Assembly: GCA_019449555.1 (NCBI GenBank)
Contig: JAGRPN010000267.1
Location: 1 to 61,739, forward strand
Length of the DNA stretch: 61,739 nt
Direction of reading: 5' to 3'
From: Ramlibacter sp.
GTDB taxonomy: Bacteria; Pseudomonadota; Gammaproteobacteria; Burkholderiales; Burkholderiaceae_C
Part shown: positions 25,528-35,111 of the stretch, piece after piece
Numbering within the stretch: the first letter of the stretch is position 1
Layout: every line of letters starts with the position of its first letter
Position numbers and translations under genes: made by a program
The notes under the pieces: model-generated
Database searches by the model: none
What the model was told of the DNA's origin: nothing
Seen by the model: only the letters and a program-made list of their open reading frames with translations

Positions 25528-27266
25528 GGCTGCGCGCGGGCCGGATCGCGCAACAAGAGCCGCCAGGTCGTGGCTGCGGCCGGCAGATTCAGCTCCAGCC
25601 GCAGCAGCCGGCGGTCGCGCGCGACCAGCGCCGTCATCTTCTTGTGGTTGCCGGCGTACAGCAGCAAGTCATCCAGCTTGGCCAGGCGCCAGGCCGTTCC
25701 AGCGACTTCGACGCCCAGCCACTCGTCGTTCGCGGCGAGGCCGGCCTGCTCGGCCGCGCTGCCCCGCAGCACCGTCTTGACCAGGATGCCGGAGGTCTCT
25801 GTCACGCGCACGCCGAGCCGCTGCTGCAACTGCGACGGGTCCTCGAGCACCACGATGCCCTGGGCCTTCAGCAGCTCTTGCAGCGGCAGCTCCCGGGTCC
25901 CGTGCACCCATGCCGCGATCTCGCGCGTGAACGCGCGGCCCCCGAGCTCCTTCAGCACCGCGGCGAAATCGGCTTCGGTCATCGGACCGCCCTTGCAGCG
26001 CTGCCAGAGCGCTCGCATCACCTCATCGAGGTTCGTGTGGCCTTCCGCGCGCAGCGTGAGGTCGAAACACAGGGCCACCAGCGCGCCCTTGGTGTAGTAG
26101 CTGACCGTCGCGTTGGCCGTGTTCTCGTCCTGCCGGTAGTACTTGACCCATGCATCGAAACTGGCCTGGGCGACCGGTTGCACCTCGCGCCCGGGTGTCT
26201 GCAGCACCTGGTTGATGGTCTTGTTCAATAGCTTCACGTAGGTCACGTCGTCGATCAGCCCCGCGCGGCGCAGCAGCAGGTCGTCGTAGTAGCTGGTGAA
26301 GCCCTCGAAGAACCAGAGCAATTGGGTGTAGTTCTCCGCCCCGTAGTCGTAATGCGTGAACTCGGCCGGCCGCAGGTGCTTGACGTTCCAGGTATGGAAA
26401 TACTCGTGGCTGACCAGTCCCAGCAGCGTCACGTAGCCGTCCGAGGTGCGCGGGTCGTCGATCCGCGGCAGGTCGCGCCGGGACGCGATCAGCGCCGTGC
26501 AATTGCGGTGCTCCAGGCCGCCGTAGCCGTCGTCGACGGCGTTCAGGATGAAGAGGTAGTAGCGATGCGGCGGGCGTTTGCGGTCGTGCCAGAAGCGGAT
26601 TTCCGCCTCGCAGACGCGGTGGATGTCGGCCAGCAGGCGCGCGCTGTCGAAAGCTTCGCTCGCGCCGGCGACCGCCAGCCGGTGCGGCACGCCAGCGGCC
26701 TTGAACTCGCCGGTCCAGAACGTGCCCATCTCCACCGGGCAATCCACCAGTTCGTCGTAGTCGACCGCCAGGTAGGTGCCGAAGCCGCGCTTGCCGACCC
26801 GGTACGCCGCGAGGGCGGTCACGGCCTCCCAGTTCGGCGCGGCGCCCGGTCCGACCAGTTCGAGCGAGTGGACCGAACTCTCCTGCCCGTGCACTTTCAG
26901 GCACAGGCTGGTGCCGTTGAAGAAACCCCGCTGCGTGTCGAGCCACGCCGTGCGCACCGAATTGTCGAAAGCGTAGACCTCGTAGGCCAGCACCAACGGG
27001 CTGCTGGGCACGCATTCGACCTGCCAGCTGCACTTGTCGAGCTGCTGCACGGCGATCGCGCGGCCTTCCTGGCGCGCGGCAAGGCGCTGCAGGTTCTTCG
27101 AGAATTCGCGCACGAGGTAGCTGCCCGGAATCCAGATCGGCAGCGAAACGCGCTGCTGGGCCGCGGGCTGGTCCACCGTCAGCGTCACGCGAAAGAGGTG
27201 CGCGTGCAGGTCGGCCGCTTCGATGCGGTAATGGATGCTGGCGCTGCGGGGCGGCGGATTGGACAT
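25506..27266 (-). CDS. M61-family zinc metallopeptidase with PDZ domain
   Basis: The 586-residue protein has an N-terminal beta domain, a central peptidase domain with zinc motif HEYFH (about 285-289) in LVSHEYFHTWNVKHLRP, and a C-terminal PDZ-like domain (about 480-550). This is the glycyl aminopeptidase (M61) layout. The family removes N-terminal glycine or alanine from peptides; some members are exported, but no signal peptide is visible here. The start at 27266 (MSNPPPRSASIHYRIEA) is a good fit. The 3' end overlaps the DUF3108 gene by 22 bp. Confidence 0.92.
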   Translation of the reverse strand: MSNPPPRSASIHYRIEAADLHAHLFRVTLTVDQPAAQQRVSLPIWIPGSYLVREFSKNLQRLAARQEGRAIAVQQLDKCSWQVECVPSSPLVLAYEVYAFDNSVRTAWLDTQRGFFNGTSLCLKVHGQESSVHSLELVGPGAAPNWEAVTALAAYRVGKRGFGTYLAVDYDELVDCPVEMGTFWTGEFKAAGVPHRLAVAGASEAFDSARLLADIHRVCEAEIRFWHDRKRPPHRYYLFILNAVDDGYGGLEHRNCTALIASRRDLPRIDDPRTSDGYVTLLGLVSHEYFHTWNVKHLRPAEFTHYDYGAENYTQLLWFFEGFTSYYDDLLLRRAGLIDDVTYVKLLNKTINQVLQTPGREVQPVAQASFDAWVKYYRQDENTANATVSYYTKGALVALCFDLTLRAEGHTNLDEVMRALWQRCKGGPMTEADFAAVLKELGGRAFTREIAAWVHGTRELPLQELLKAQGIVVLEDPSQLQQRLGVRVTETSGILVKTVLRGSAAEQAGLAANDEWLGVEVAGTAWRLAKLDDLLLYAGNHKKMTALVARDRRLLRLELNLPAAATTWRLLLRDPARAQPWLAAHA

Positions 27267-27383
27267 TGCAGGGGACTATACGCAAGCGGCGGGTCGGGCG
27301 GACCCCCGGTCGAGCGCGGGTCGGGCGGGCGGCTCAGGCCCCGGCCGCCTTGCCGAACCTGCGAACCCGCCGGCGCGGTTTCA

Positions 27384-28100
27384 TCACCTGGCTTGGGCCA
27401 GCAGTTTCTCCACTTGGGCCGCGCCGACCGCGCCCGGCACCCGCGTGCCGTCGGCAAAGACCAGCGTCGGCGTGCCCGTGATCCTGAAACGCTTGCCGAA
27501 TTCGACGTTGCGCGCGAGCGCACCGGTGTCGCAGGCGGCGGCGGGGGCCGCCTGGTCGCGCACCATCCAGTCCTGCCAGGCCTTGCCCTTGTCACGGGCG
27601 CACCAGATGTTGCGCGACTTGTCGGCCGAGTCCGCCCCGAGGATCGGGTACAGGAACATGTAGACGGTGATGTTGTCCACCTTTTGCAGGTCGCGCTCGA
27701 ACCGCTTGCAGTAAGGGCAATTCGGGTCCTGGAACACGGCGACCTTGCGCTTGCCGTTGCCGCGCACGATGGTGAATGCGTCCTTCACCGGCAGCGCCGA
27801 GAAATCGATCGCGAGCAATTTGTTTTGGCGCTCCTCGGTCAGGTTGCGCTGCGCTTGCGTGTCGATCAGCTGGCCGTGGAAGAGGAAGTTGCCGTCGCCG
27901 TCGGAGTAGTAGAGGTCGGTGCCGACGCGCACTTCGAACAGCCCGGGCATGGCGGTCTTGCCGACCTCGTCGATCTTGCCCAGCTGCGGCAGGCGCTCGC
28001 CCAGGTGCTTGCGGATGGCGGCTTCGTCGGCCTGCGCCGTGGCGGCCAGCAGGCCGGCGGCGACCAGGATGGCCAGCGCCGCGTTCTTGATCAGTTTCAT
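27384..28100 (-). CDS. dsbC: DsbC-family periplasmic disulfide isomerase
   Basis: The 238-residue product has a signal peptide ending in TAQA (residue 24), a short N-terminal dimerisation domain, and a thioredoxin-fold domain with active site CPYC (Cys128, Cys131) in DPNCPYCKRFE. A second cysteine pair (Cys near 180 and 202) matches the structural disulfide of DsbC. The cis-proline segment is TGTPTLVF. DsbC reshuffles wrong disulfides in the periplasm and is kept reduced by DsbD. ATG at 28100 is preferred over the in-frame ATG at 28115 because GGAACAACA precedes it. Confidence 0.9.
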   Translation of the reverse strand: MKLIKNAALAILVAAGLLAATAQADEAAIRKHLGERLPQLGKIDEVGKTAMPGLFEVRVGTDLYYSDGDGNFLFHGQLIDTQAQRNLTEERQNKLLAIDFSALPVKDAFTIVRGNGKRKVAVFQDPNCPYCKRFERDLQKVDNITVYMFLYPILGADSADKSRNIWCARDKGKAWQDWMVRDQAAPAAACDTGALARNVEFGKRFRITGTPTLVFADGTRVPGAVGAAQVEKLLAQAR

Positions 28101-28134
28101 TGTTGTTCCATTCAATCCATATCGCCGGCCGGCC

Positions 28135-29253
28135 TCAAAGCCGGCCCATCGCCTGTCGCGCCACCCACTGCTTGAGCGGGCCGCTGCGGTCGAATCCCGT
28201 CATGCCCCAGTTGCGCAGCAGCGTCCAGGGCTCGCCCTGCTGCGCGAACAACTGCTGCAGCCCGTCCGTGGCGGCGCCCATTGCCAGCACGTCCGCCTTG
28301 CGCGATCGCTCGAACCTGCGCAGCAATTTCAAGTCGCCCACGCCACGCCAGTTCTCGCGCTCATGGAGCACCGCGGCCAGTTTCCTCGCATCCACCAACC
28401 CCAGGTTCAGTCCCTGGCCGGCCAACGGGTGCACCGTATGCGCCGCGTCGCCTGCCAATACCCAGCCCGGACCGCACCACCGGTCTGCCTGCGCGAGCTG
28501 CAGCGGCCAGGCCGCCCGCTCGCTGGCGAGCGTCAATTTGCCCAGGCAGTGGTGACTCACGGCTTCGAGCTGCGCTTCGAACGCACCGGCATCCAGCGCC
28601 AGCAGGTCCGGCGCGCGTTGCTCCTGGACTGACCAGACTATGGCCAGCGAGTTCCCGCCGGCGCCCGGGCCCGAACCGCCCAGCGGCAGAAAAGCGAGTA
28701 TTTCGCAGTCGCAAAACCACTGCCGCGCGATTCGGTCATGGGGTTTTTCACAGTTCAGGCGCGCGGCGATGGCGCGCTGCGGATAGCGCTTGACGTCGTA
28801 TTGCACGCCGAATTCGGCTCGCGTGGCGCTGGCCTTGCCCTCGCACACGACCGTCAGCGTCGCGGGCTGCGGCGCATCGAGCGACTCGACCAGCGGCTGG
28901 TAGCGCAAGGCGTCGCCCAGTCGCTCCTGCAACGCCTGGACGTCGACGATCCAGGCGAGGGCCGGCACGCCGTGGGCGTCCGCCTTGAAGCGGACCTGTC
29001 CGCCTTCGTCGCCATGCACCTGCATCGCCGCCACCGGGGTGGCGTGCTGGGCGTCGGGCCAGGCCCGCAACGTCTCGAGCAGGTCCTTCGAAGCGGCGTT
29101 GAGCGCGTACGCACGCACGTCGCTCGTCGCGCCGCCGCTCGCCGCCGCGTGCCGCACCAGCCCGACGCGCAGGCGGTCGCGGGCCAGCAGCAATGCCAGT
29201 GTGCGGCCGACGATGCCGTCGCCGCGGATACAAACATCAAGGGCCTGCGCCAT
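28135..29253 (-). CDS. UbiH/UbiF/VisC-family FAD-dependent monooxygenase
   Basis: The 372-residue flavoprotein has the FAD-binding GDGIVG motif (11-16), a mid-protein region with the family's DG-type residues, and the second FAD motif GDAAHTVHPLAGQGLNLGL near residue 270. This family hydroxylates the ubiquinone ring (UbiH, UbiF, UbiI, Coq6). Which position this member modifies cannot be decided here. The start at 29253 (MAQALDVCIRGDG) is family-typical; the open frame to 29850 is an upstream extension through the divergent MOSC gene. It lies 34 bp upstream of the dsbC-like gene on the same strand. Confidence 0.9.
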   Translation of the reverse strand: MAQALDVCIRGDGIVGRTLALLLARDRLRVGLVRHAAASGGATSDVRAYALNAASKDLLETLRAWPDAQHATPVAAMQVHGDEGGQVRFKADAHGVPALAWIVDVQALQERLGDALRYQPLVESLDAPQPATLTVVCEGKASATRAEFGVQYDVKRYPQRAIAARLNCEKPHDRIARQWFCDCEILAFLPLGGSGPGAGGNSLAIVWSVQEQRAPDLLALDAGAFEAQLEAVSHHCLGKLTLASERAAWPLQLAQADRWCGPGWVLAGDAAHTVHPLAGQGLNLGLVDARKLAAVLHERENWRGVGDLKLLRRFERSRKADVLAMGAATDGLQQLFAQQGEPWTLLRNWGMTGFDRSGPLKQWVARQAMGRL

Positions 29254-29361
29254 GCGACGATTGTAGGAGGGCGGCGACGTGTTGCCTTGCCTGCCCGGGG
29301 CGTTCCCGCCTGCGGGCACAATCGGGCTGCCGCCGGTTCCCGGTGCCTTCGACATCCGCTC

Positions 29362-30228
29362 ATGAGTTCTCCGATGCCCGACATGATGGGGCGCATTGCC
29401 CGCCTGTTCGTCTATCCCGTCAAATCCTGCGCCGGCGTGGAATTGACCGAAGCCGTGCTGACCGAAACCGGCCTGGACCTGGACCGTGCCTGGATGGTGG
29501 TCGACGACCGCGGCGAATTCGTCACGCAGCGGGAGCTCCCGCGCATGGCGCTGGTGCGCCCGCAGATCAAACACTATGAGGTGGTGCTGCGCGCGCCGGG
29601 CATGCTGGCGCTGCACCTGGCGATCGACTCGGCGCAGGAGCCGGCGACGGTGAAATTGTGGGACGACACGGTGCCGGCCTTCGACATGGGGGATGTGGCC
29701 GCGCAATGGTTCACCGATTTCCTCGGCCGCAAATTGCGCCTGGTGCGCTTCGACCCGCAGTGGCGCAGGCTGTCCGACCGGCAATGGACCGGCGGGCTGG
29801 AAGTGCCCAACCAGTTCAACGACGGCTTTCCGCTGTTGGTGCTGGCCCAAGCTTCAGTGGACGAGCTCAACCGCAAACTGGCGGCCGCGGGTCACGCCGC
29901 CGTCGGCATCGAGCGGTTTCGCCCGAACATCGTGCTGGCGGGACTGGAGGCGAACGACGAAGACCGGCTGGACGTGCTCACCATCGCCACCGGCGGCGAC
30001 GAGGTGTTGCTGCGGCCGGTCAAGCCGTGTGCGCGCTGCCCGATTCCGGACATCGATCCGGCCACGGCGGAAATCGATCCGCAAGTGAGCGGGACGCTGC
30101 GGTCCTACCGCAGCAACGAGCGGATGAAGGGGGCGGTCACCTTCGGCATGAACGCGATCGTGCTGGCGGGTGCCGAGCAGACCCTGCGGGTCGGCCAGGA
30201 AGTCACCGCGAGCTGGCGCTTCGACTGA
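29362..30228 (+). CDS. MOSC domain protein (YcbX-like)
   Basis: The 288-residue protein has the N-terminal MOSC beta-barrel domain (ARLFVYPVKSCAGVELTEA) and the C-terminal MOSC domain with RFRPNIVLAGLEAN and KPCARCPIPDID; the cysteine there is the expected molybdenum-cofactor ligand. YcbX-like proteins reduce N-hydroxylated compounds such as 6-hydroxylaminopurine with help from an NADPH-flavin reductase. The first ATG after the divergent ubiH-like gene is 29362, and Met5 or Met8 could also start. No strong ribosome site is visible. The gene stands alone. Confidence 0.9.
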   Translation: MSSPMPDMMGRIARLFVYPVKSCAGVELTEAVLTETGLDLDRAWMVVDDRGEFVTQRELPRMALVRPQIKHYEVVLRAPGMLALHLAIDSAQEPATVKLWDDTVPAFDMGDVAAQWFTDFLGRKLRLVRFDPQWRRLSDRQWTGGLEVPNQFNDGFPLLVLAQASVDELNRKLAAAGHAAVGIERFRPNIVLAGLEANDEDRLDVLTIATGGDEVLLRPVKPCARCPIPDIDPATAEIDPQVSGTLRSYRSNERMKGAVTFGMNAIVLAGAEQTLRVGQEVTASWRFD

Positions 30229-30355
30229 TCGCGTTCCTCGGCCATGCCGCTGCCGGCGCAGCCGCCCGCCACAGCAGCAGCGCAGGCGCGTGGCGCGGCC
30301 GAGGCCGCTCGGCGATGCATCGCATACACTTTCCGGTTGATTTTCTGGAACTGCC

Positions 30356-31450
30356 ATGAGCTTGAAGTGCGGGATCGTCGGTCTGCCCAACGTCGGGAAA
30401 TCCACCCTGTTCAACGCGTTGACGAAGGCCGGAATCGCTGCAGAAAACTATCCCTTCTGCACGATCGAACCCAACGTGGGTGTGGTCGAACTCCCGGATG
30501 CGCGGCTGGCCCAGTTGGCTGCGATCGTGAAGCCTGAGCGCATCGTCCCGGCCATTGTCGAGTTTGTCGACATCGCCGGCCTGGTCGCCGGCGCGAGCAA
30601 GGGAGAAGGCCTGGGCAACCAGTTCCTGGCGCACATCCGCGAAACCGACGCGATCGTGAACGTGGTGCGCTGCTTCGACGATCCGAACGTGATCCACGTC
30701 GCCGGCAAGGTGGACCCCGTGTCCGATGTCGAAGTGATCCAGACCGAGTTGTGTCTGGCCGACCTCGGCACCGTGGACAAGGGCCTGGCGCGCTATACCA
30801 AGGCGGCGAAATCGGGCAACGACAAGGAAGCCGCCAAGCTGGTGCAGGTGCTCACGCGCGTGCAGGCCGCGCTCGACCAGGGCACGCCGGCGCGGGCGCT
30901 GCAGTTCAGCGAAGAGGAGCGCGCGCTGGTCAAGCCGCTGTGCCTCATCACCGCCAAGCCCGCGATGTTCGTGGCCAACGTGGACGAGGGAGGCTTCGAT
31001 CACAACCCGTACCTGGACCGGCTGCGCGAATACGCGGCAAAGCACGATGCGCCGGTGGTGGTGATCTGCGCCAAGCTGGAAGCGGAGATGGCCGACATGA
31101 GCGAGGACGACAAGAGGATGTTCCTCGCCGAGATCGGCCAGGACGAGCCGGGCTTGAACCGCCTGATCCGCGCTGCATTCAAGCTGCTGGGACTGCAGAC
31201 CTACTTCACGGCGGGCCCCAAGGAGGTGCGGGCGTGGACCATCCACCAGGGCGACACGGCGCCGCAGGCCGCGGGCGTCATCCACACCGATTTCGAGCGC
31301 GGGTTCATCCGCGCGCAGACCATCGCTTTCGGCGACTACATCGCGTACGCAGGCGAGCAGGGCGCCAAGGATGCCGGCAAGATGCGCAGCGAGGGAAAAG
31401 AGTACGTGGTCAAGGACGGCGACGTGCTGAACTTCCTGTTCAACGTCTGA
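30356..31450 (+). CDS. ychF: Ribosome-binding ATPase YchF
   Basis: The 364-residue Obg-related P-loop protein binds the ribosome and is implicated in stress and redox responses. The P-loop is GLPNVGKST (9-17) and [17 protein letters not shown] is the G3 region. The NKxD motif is altered ([13 protein letters not shown]), which is why YchF prefers ATP to GTP. A C-terminal TGS domain begins around [15 protein letters not shown]. Length is typical. GGA lies six bases before the ATG. It is flanked by a MOSC gene upstream and a convergent membrane protein gene. Confidence 0.97.
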   Translation: MSLKCGIVGLPNVGKSTLFNALTKAGIAAENYPFCTIEPNVGVVELPDARLAQLAAIVKPERIVPAIVEFVDIAGLVAGASKGEGLGNQFLAHIRETDAIVNVVRCFDDPNVIHVAGKVDPVSDVEVIQTELCLADLGTVDKGLARYTKAAKSGNDKEAAKLVQVLTRVQAALDQGTPARALQFSEEERALVKPLCLITAKPAMFVANVDEGGFDHNPYLDRLREYAAKHDAPVVVICAKLEAEMADMSEDDKRMFLAEIGQDEPGLNRLIRAAFKLLGLQTYFTAGPKEVRAWTIHQGDTAPQAAGVIHTDFERGFIRAQTIAFGDYIAYAGEQGAKDAGKMRSEGKEYVVKDGDVLNFLFNV

Positions 31451-31453
31451 ACG

Positions 31454-31924
31454 TCACTTGGGAAACACCCACAGCAGCGCCATCGTCATGATCAGGTAGC
31501 GCAGGAATTTGCCGACGACCATATAGCCGACGCAGGGCCAGAACGACATCTTGAGCCAGCCGGCCACGGCGCAGAGCGGATCGCCGATGACCGGCAGCCA
31601 CGCGAGCAGGCAGGCTTTCGGCCCGAGCCGCTCCAGCCATTCGATCGCCTTCACGTGCGAGCGGGAGTGGCGGTACTTGTCCACGACCTGGTGGGCGCCG
31701 TAGCCCATCCACCAATCCAGTGCGCCGCCCAGCGTGTTGCCCGCCGTGGCCACGAACACGGCGCTCCAGAAAAGGTCGGGATTCAGCCGCAACAAGCCGA
31801 ACAGTGCCGGCTCCGAGCCCACGGGCAGCAGCGTCGCCGACACGAAGGCGGCGACGAACAACGTGCTGAGGCCATACTGCGGCAAGGCCAGCAAGGCCAG
31901 CAGCGATTCGAGCCAGGCGGCCAT
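31454..31924 (-). CDS. YqaA-type (DedA/VTT-related) inner-membrane protein
   Basis: The 156-residue membrane protein carries the short SNARE-associated/VTT core. Helices occur near residues 10-40, 45-70 and 100-150, with TAGNTLGGALDWWMGYGAH and WLERLGPKACLLAWLPVIGDP, as in E. coli YqaA. Related DedA proteins move lipids or keep the proton gradient; the role of YqaA itself is unclear. ATG at 31924 is chosen; the longer frame to 31969 would start with TTG and is rich in Arg/Pro. It is convergent with ychF, with three bases between stops. Confidence 0.88.
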   Translation of the reverse strand: MAAWLESLLALLALPQYGLSTLFVAAFVSATLLPVGSEPALFGLLRLNPDLFWSAVFVATAGNTLGGALDWWMGYGAHQVVDKYRHSRSHVKAIEWLERLGPKACLLAWLPVIGDPLCAVAGWLKMSFWPCVGYMVVGKFLRYLIMTMALLWVFPK

Positions 31925-32058
31925 ATCAGCGCCGGCCCATCCGCGTGGCGGACGGCGTTGACGCGACAACGGAATCGCGGCGAGCGGGCAGGAGCTTCAT
32001 CCGGGGCCAGTATAGGCACAGCCGCTGCGTGAAGTTGTAGGCAGAAAGCGGTTTTCCT

Positions 32059-32073
32059 TTTCAGCCGCTGAAA
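32059..32073. promoter_or_regulatory. Perfect palindrome upstream of dusB-fis
   Basis: TTTCAGCCGCTGAAA (6-bp arms, CCG centre) lies 48 bp before the dusB start, with a possible -10 box TACAAT at 32085-32090 after it. It could be an operator for the dusB-fis operon. The factor is unknown and no good -35 box is visible. Confidence 0.35.
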
Positions 32074-32120
32074 TGCCGCGGGCATACAATCGTGCCTCAT
32101 TTTTCAGCAGCTCGCCCCGC

Positions 32121-33167
32121 ATGAACATCGGCCCCCACGTCCTCGCGAACAACCTGTTCGTCGCGCCGATGGCAGGAGTCACCGACCGTCCCTTCCGCCA
32201 GTTGTGCCGCAAGCTCGGCGCGGGCTACGCGGTCAGCGAGATGGTCACTTCCAGGCGCGAACTGTGGGACAGCCTGAAGACTTCCCGCCGCGCCGACCAT
32301 GAAGGCGAGCCCGGCCCCGTCGCAGTGCAGATCGCGGGCACCGACGCGGCGATGATGGCCGAGGCGGCGGCGTACAACGTCGCGCGCGGCGCCCGGATCA
32401 TCGACATCAACATGGGTTGCCCGGCCAAGAAGGTGTGCAACAAATGGGCCGGCTCGGCGCTGATGCAGGACGAGGCGCTCGCCACCGCCATCGCGCACGC
32501 GGTGGTGCGCTCTTGCGCGCCGCACGGCGTGCCCGTGACGCTGAAGATGCGCACTGGCTGGAGCCGCACGCACAAGAACGCGGTCACGCTCGCGCGCGCA
32601 TTCGAGGACGCCGGCGTGCAGATGATCACGGTGCACGGGCGCACTCGCGAGCAGGGTTACGGCGGCGAGGCGGAATACGACACGATCGCCGCGGTGAAGG
32701 CCGCGGTCGCGGTGCCGGTCGTCGCGAACGGCGATATCAGGACACCCGAACAGGCGCGCGACGTGTTGTCCCGCACCGGCGCGGACGCGATCATGATCGG
32801 CCGCGCCGCGCAGGGCCGGCCGTGGATCTTCCGCGAAATCGCGCACTTCCTCGCAACCGGCACGCGGCTGGCCCCGCCGCTCGTGGCCGAGGTGCGCCGC
32901 CTGCTGCTCGAGCACCTGCGCGATCATTACGCCCTGTATGGCGAGTTCACCGGCGTGCGCAGCGCCCGCAAGCACATCGGCTGGTACGTGAAACACCTGC
33001 CCGGCGGCGAGGCGTTCCGCTCGCGCATGAATTCGATCGAGGACTGCGAGGCGCAGTCGCATGCGGTTGGCGCGTTCTTCGAGCGGCTCGGTACGATCAT
33101 GGACAGGATGCCCGCCGACAGCGCAGTGCGCCTCGGCGAGCCCGGGCGCGTGGAAGCCGGCGCATGA
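32121..33167 (+). CDS. dusB: tRNA-dihydrouridine synthase DusB
   Basis: DusB reduces specific uridines in the tRNA D-loop with FMN and NADPH. The 348-residue protein has the TIM-barrel opening VAPMAGVTDRPFR. The catalytic cysteine is Cys100 in NMGCPAKKV, HGRTREQGY and GNGDI-like strands follow, and IGRAAQGRPWIF ends the FMN site. ATG at 32121 fits the family better than the in-frame ATG at 32073, which falls at the end of a palindrome. It is directly followed by fis, the classic dusB-fis pair, with a 22-codon reading frame bridging them. Confidence 0.94.
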   Translation: MNIGPHVLANNLFVAPMAGVTDRPFRQLCRKLGAGYAVSEMVTSRRELWDSLKTSRRADHEGEPGPVAVQIAGTDAAMMAEAAAYNVARGARIIDINMGCPAKKVCNKWAGSALMQDEALATAIAHAVVRSCAPHGVPVTLKMRTGWSRTHKNAVTLARAFEDAGVQMITVHGRTREQGYGGEAEYDTIAAVKAAVAVPVVANGDIRTPEQARDVLSRTGADAIMIGRAAQGRPWIFREIAHFLATGTRLAPPLVAEVRRLLLEHLRDHYALYGEFTGVRSARKHIGWYVKHLPGGEAFRSRMNSIEDCEAQSHAVGAFFERLGTIMDRMPADSAVRLGEPGRVEAGA

Positions 33168-33232
33168 GTCCGGCGCGCCGCTTTCCGCTGCTGTTCGAAG
33201 GCCCGGAGGGGGCCGACGTGGGGTCTGAATGA
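33164..33232 (+). CDS. 22-codon mini-ORF linking dusB and fis
   Basis: An ATG at 33164 overlaps the dusB stop (ATGA) and the frame (MSPARRFPLLFEGPEGADVG, then SE) ends in a TGA that overlaps the fis ATG (again ATGA). The frame therefore fills exactly the 61-bp gap between the two genes. It may serve as a translational-coupling leader rather than a functional peptide. No homologue is known to me, so coding is uncertain. Confidence 0.35.
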   Translation: MSPARRFPLLFEGPEGADVGSE

Positions 33233-33465
33233 GCAAGAAGCACATAGAAGAATGCGTGCGCGCCAGTCTGGAAGGGTATTTCAGGGACCTGCACGGGACC
33301 GAGCCCGACGGCATGTACGAGATGCTGGTCAAGGTGGTGGAAAAACCCCTGCTCGAATTCGTCATGGCCAAGGCCGAACAGAACCAGTCCAGGGCCGCCG
33401 AGTGGCTGGGCCTGAACCGCAACACGCTGCGCAAGAAATTGCTCGAACACAGGCTTCTCAAGTAA
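33229..33465 (+). CDS. fis: DNA-binding protein Fis
   Basis: Fis is a nucleoid protein that bends DNA and activates rRNA and many other promoters in fast growth. The 78-residue product is somewhat shorter than the 98-residue E. coli protein, as usual in betaproteobacteria. It keeps the helix-turn-helix at the C-terminus ([19 protein letters not shown]) and the dimer helices [20 protein letters not shown]. It follows dusB as expected; the start overlaps the stop of a 22-codon frame. Confidence 0.95.
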   Translation: MSKKHIEECVRASLEGYFRDLHGTEPDGMYEMLVKVVEKPLLEFVMAKAEQNQSRAAEWLGLNRNTLRKKLLEHRLLK

Positions 33466-33502
33466 CTTGCAGGGCAGCTCCTCCAGCTCTGTCCCACTGA
33501 TC

Positions 33503-35080
33503 ATGAACGCACTGATTTCCGTTTCGGACAAAACCGGCATCGTCGAGTTCGCCCGCGCATTGCATGCGCTGGGCATCCGGCTCGTCTCCACCGGCGGCAC
33601 CGCGAAACTGCTGGCCGGCGAGGGGCTGCCGGTGGCGGAAGTGGCGCAACTCACCGACTTCCCGGAAATGCTGGACGGCCGGGTGAAGACCTTGCACCCG
33701 AAGGTGCACGGCGGCCTGCTCGCGCGACGCGACCGCCCCGAGCACATGGCGGCGCTCAAGGCGCATGGCATCGCGACGATCGACCTGCTGGTGGTGAACC
33801 TGTACCCGTTCGAGGCGACGGTCGCGAAGGCCGGCTGCACGCTCGAAGAGGCGATCGAGAACATCGACATCGGCGGCCCGGCAATGGTCCGGTCGGCGGC
33901 GAAGAACTGGAAGGACGTGGGCGTGCTGACCGACGCGTCGCAATATCCGCTGGTGCTGCAGGAGCTGAAGTCGGACGGCAAGCTGTCCGAGAAGACACGC
34001 TTCGCCCTGTCCGTGGCCGCCTTCAACCGCATCAGCAACTACGACGCGGCGATCAGCGATTACCTCTCGAGCATCGAGGAGGGCGGCACGCGCGCGCTGT
34101 TCCCGGGACAGGCGAACGGGCGTTTCGTCAAGCTGCAGGATCTGCGCTACGGCGAAAATCCGCACCAGCGCGCGGCCTTCTACCGCGACCTGCACCCGGC
34201 GCCCGGCTCGCTCGTGACGGCCGCGCAATTGCAGGGCAAGGAGCTTTCCTACAACAACATCGCCGACGCCGACGCGGCCTGGGAGTGCGTCAAGAGCTTC
34301 GCCGAAACCGCTTGCGTCATCGTGAAGCACGCGAACCCATGCGGCGTGGCGGTGGGCGCCGACGCGCTGGAGGCGTACACGAAGGCGCTGAAGACCGACC
34401 CGACTTCGGCGTTCGGCGGCATCATCGCGTTCAACCGGACCGTCGATGCCGCGGTCGCGCAGGCGGTCGCGAAGCAGTTCGTCGAAGTGCTGATGGCGCC
34501 TGCTTTCACCGACGAGGCGCTCGCGGTGTTCCAGGCCGGAGTCAAGGCGCGGGTGCGCGTGTTGCGGATTGCGCTGCCGCCGGGCGGGCCGACCGACTGG
34601 GACAACGGGCGCAACGCGATGGACATCAAGCGGGTCGGCTCGGGACTGCTGATGCAGACGGCCGACAACCATGAACTGACCCAGGCCGATCTGAAAGTCG
34701 TCACGAAGAAGCAGCCGACGCCGCAGCAGCTGGCGGACCTGCTGTTTGCGTGGAAGGTGGCGAAGTACGTCAAATCCAATGCGATCGTCTTCTGCAAGGA
34801 CGGCATGACGGTGGGCGTGGGGGCGGGCCAGATGAGCCGGCTCGATTCGGCCCGCATCGCGAGCATCAAGGCCGAACACGCGGGACTCACGCTGCAGGGC
34901 ACCGCGGCCGCGAGCGATGCGTTCTTCCCGTTCCGCGACGGGCTGGACGTGGTGGCGGATGCCGGCGCGAGCTGCGTCATCCAGCCGGGCGGCAGCATGC
35001 GCGACGCGGAAGTGATCGCCGCAGCCGACGAGCGCGGCGTGGCGATGGTGTTCTCAGGCGTGCGGCATTTCAGGCACTGA
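33503..35080 (+). CDS. purH: Bifunctional AICAR formyltransferase/IMP cyclohydrolase PurH
   Basis: PurH carries out the last two steps of IMP synthesis. The 525-residue protein has the N-terminal MGS-like cyclohydrolase domain ([48 protein letters not shown]) and the C-terminal formyltransferase domain with [12 protein letters not shown] at 33503 is family-typical; the upstream TTG at 33467 is rejected. It lies 37 bp after fis, possibly on the same transcript. A palindromic repeat separates it from convergent hemL. Confidence 0.97.
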   Translation: MNALISVSDKTGIVEFARALHALGIRLVSTGGTAKLLAGEGLPVAEVAQLTDFPEMLDGRVKTLHPKVHGGLLARRDRPEHMAALKAHGIATIDLLVVNLYPFEATVAKAGCTLEEAIENIDIGGPAMVRSAAKNWKDVGVLTDASQYPLVLQELKSDGKLSEKTRFALSVAAFNRISNYDAAISDYLSSIEEGGTRALFPGQANGRFVKLQDLRYGENPHQRAAFYRDLHPAPGSLVTAAQLQGKELSYNNIADADAAWECVKSFAETACVIVKHANPCGVAVGADALEAYTKALKTDPTSAFGGIIAFNRTVDAAVAQAVAKQFVEVLMAPAFTDEALAVFQAGVKARVRVLRIALPPGGPTDWDNGRNAMDIKRVGSGLLMQTADNHELTQADLKVVTKKQPTPQQLADLLFAWKVAKYVKSNAIVFCKDGMTVGVGAGQMSRLDSARIASIKAEHAGLTLQGTAAASDAFFPFRDGLDVVADAGASCVIQPGGSMRDAEVIAAADERGVAMVFSGVRHFRH

Positions 35081-35090
35081 GGACACGGGG

Positions 35091-35111
35091 ATTGCGGGTC
35101 AAACCCGCAAT
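35091..35111. repeat. REP-like palindrome between purH and hemL
   Basis: ATTGCGGGT (35091-35099), a CAA loop and ACCCGCAAT (35103-35111) form a perfect 9-bp hairpin of the kind dispersed as intergenic palindromes in many proteobacteria. The last codons of hemL (LSLRV) and its stop are read through this element. It may also act as a terminator-like structure between the convergent genes. Confidence 0.6.

Noticed and set aside
28738-29361. Upstream 208-codon extension of the MOSC protein frame
   Set aside because: It is antisense to the well-supported ubiH-like gene, and the family normally starts at the MOSC domain.
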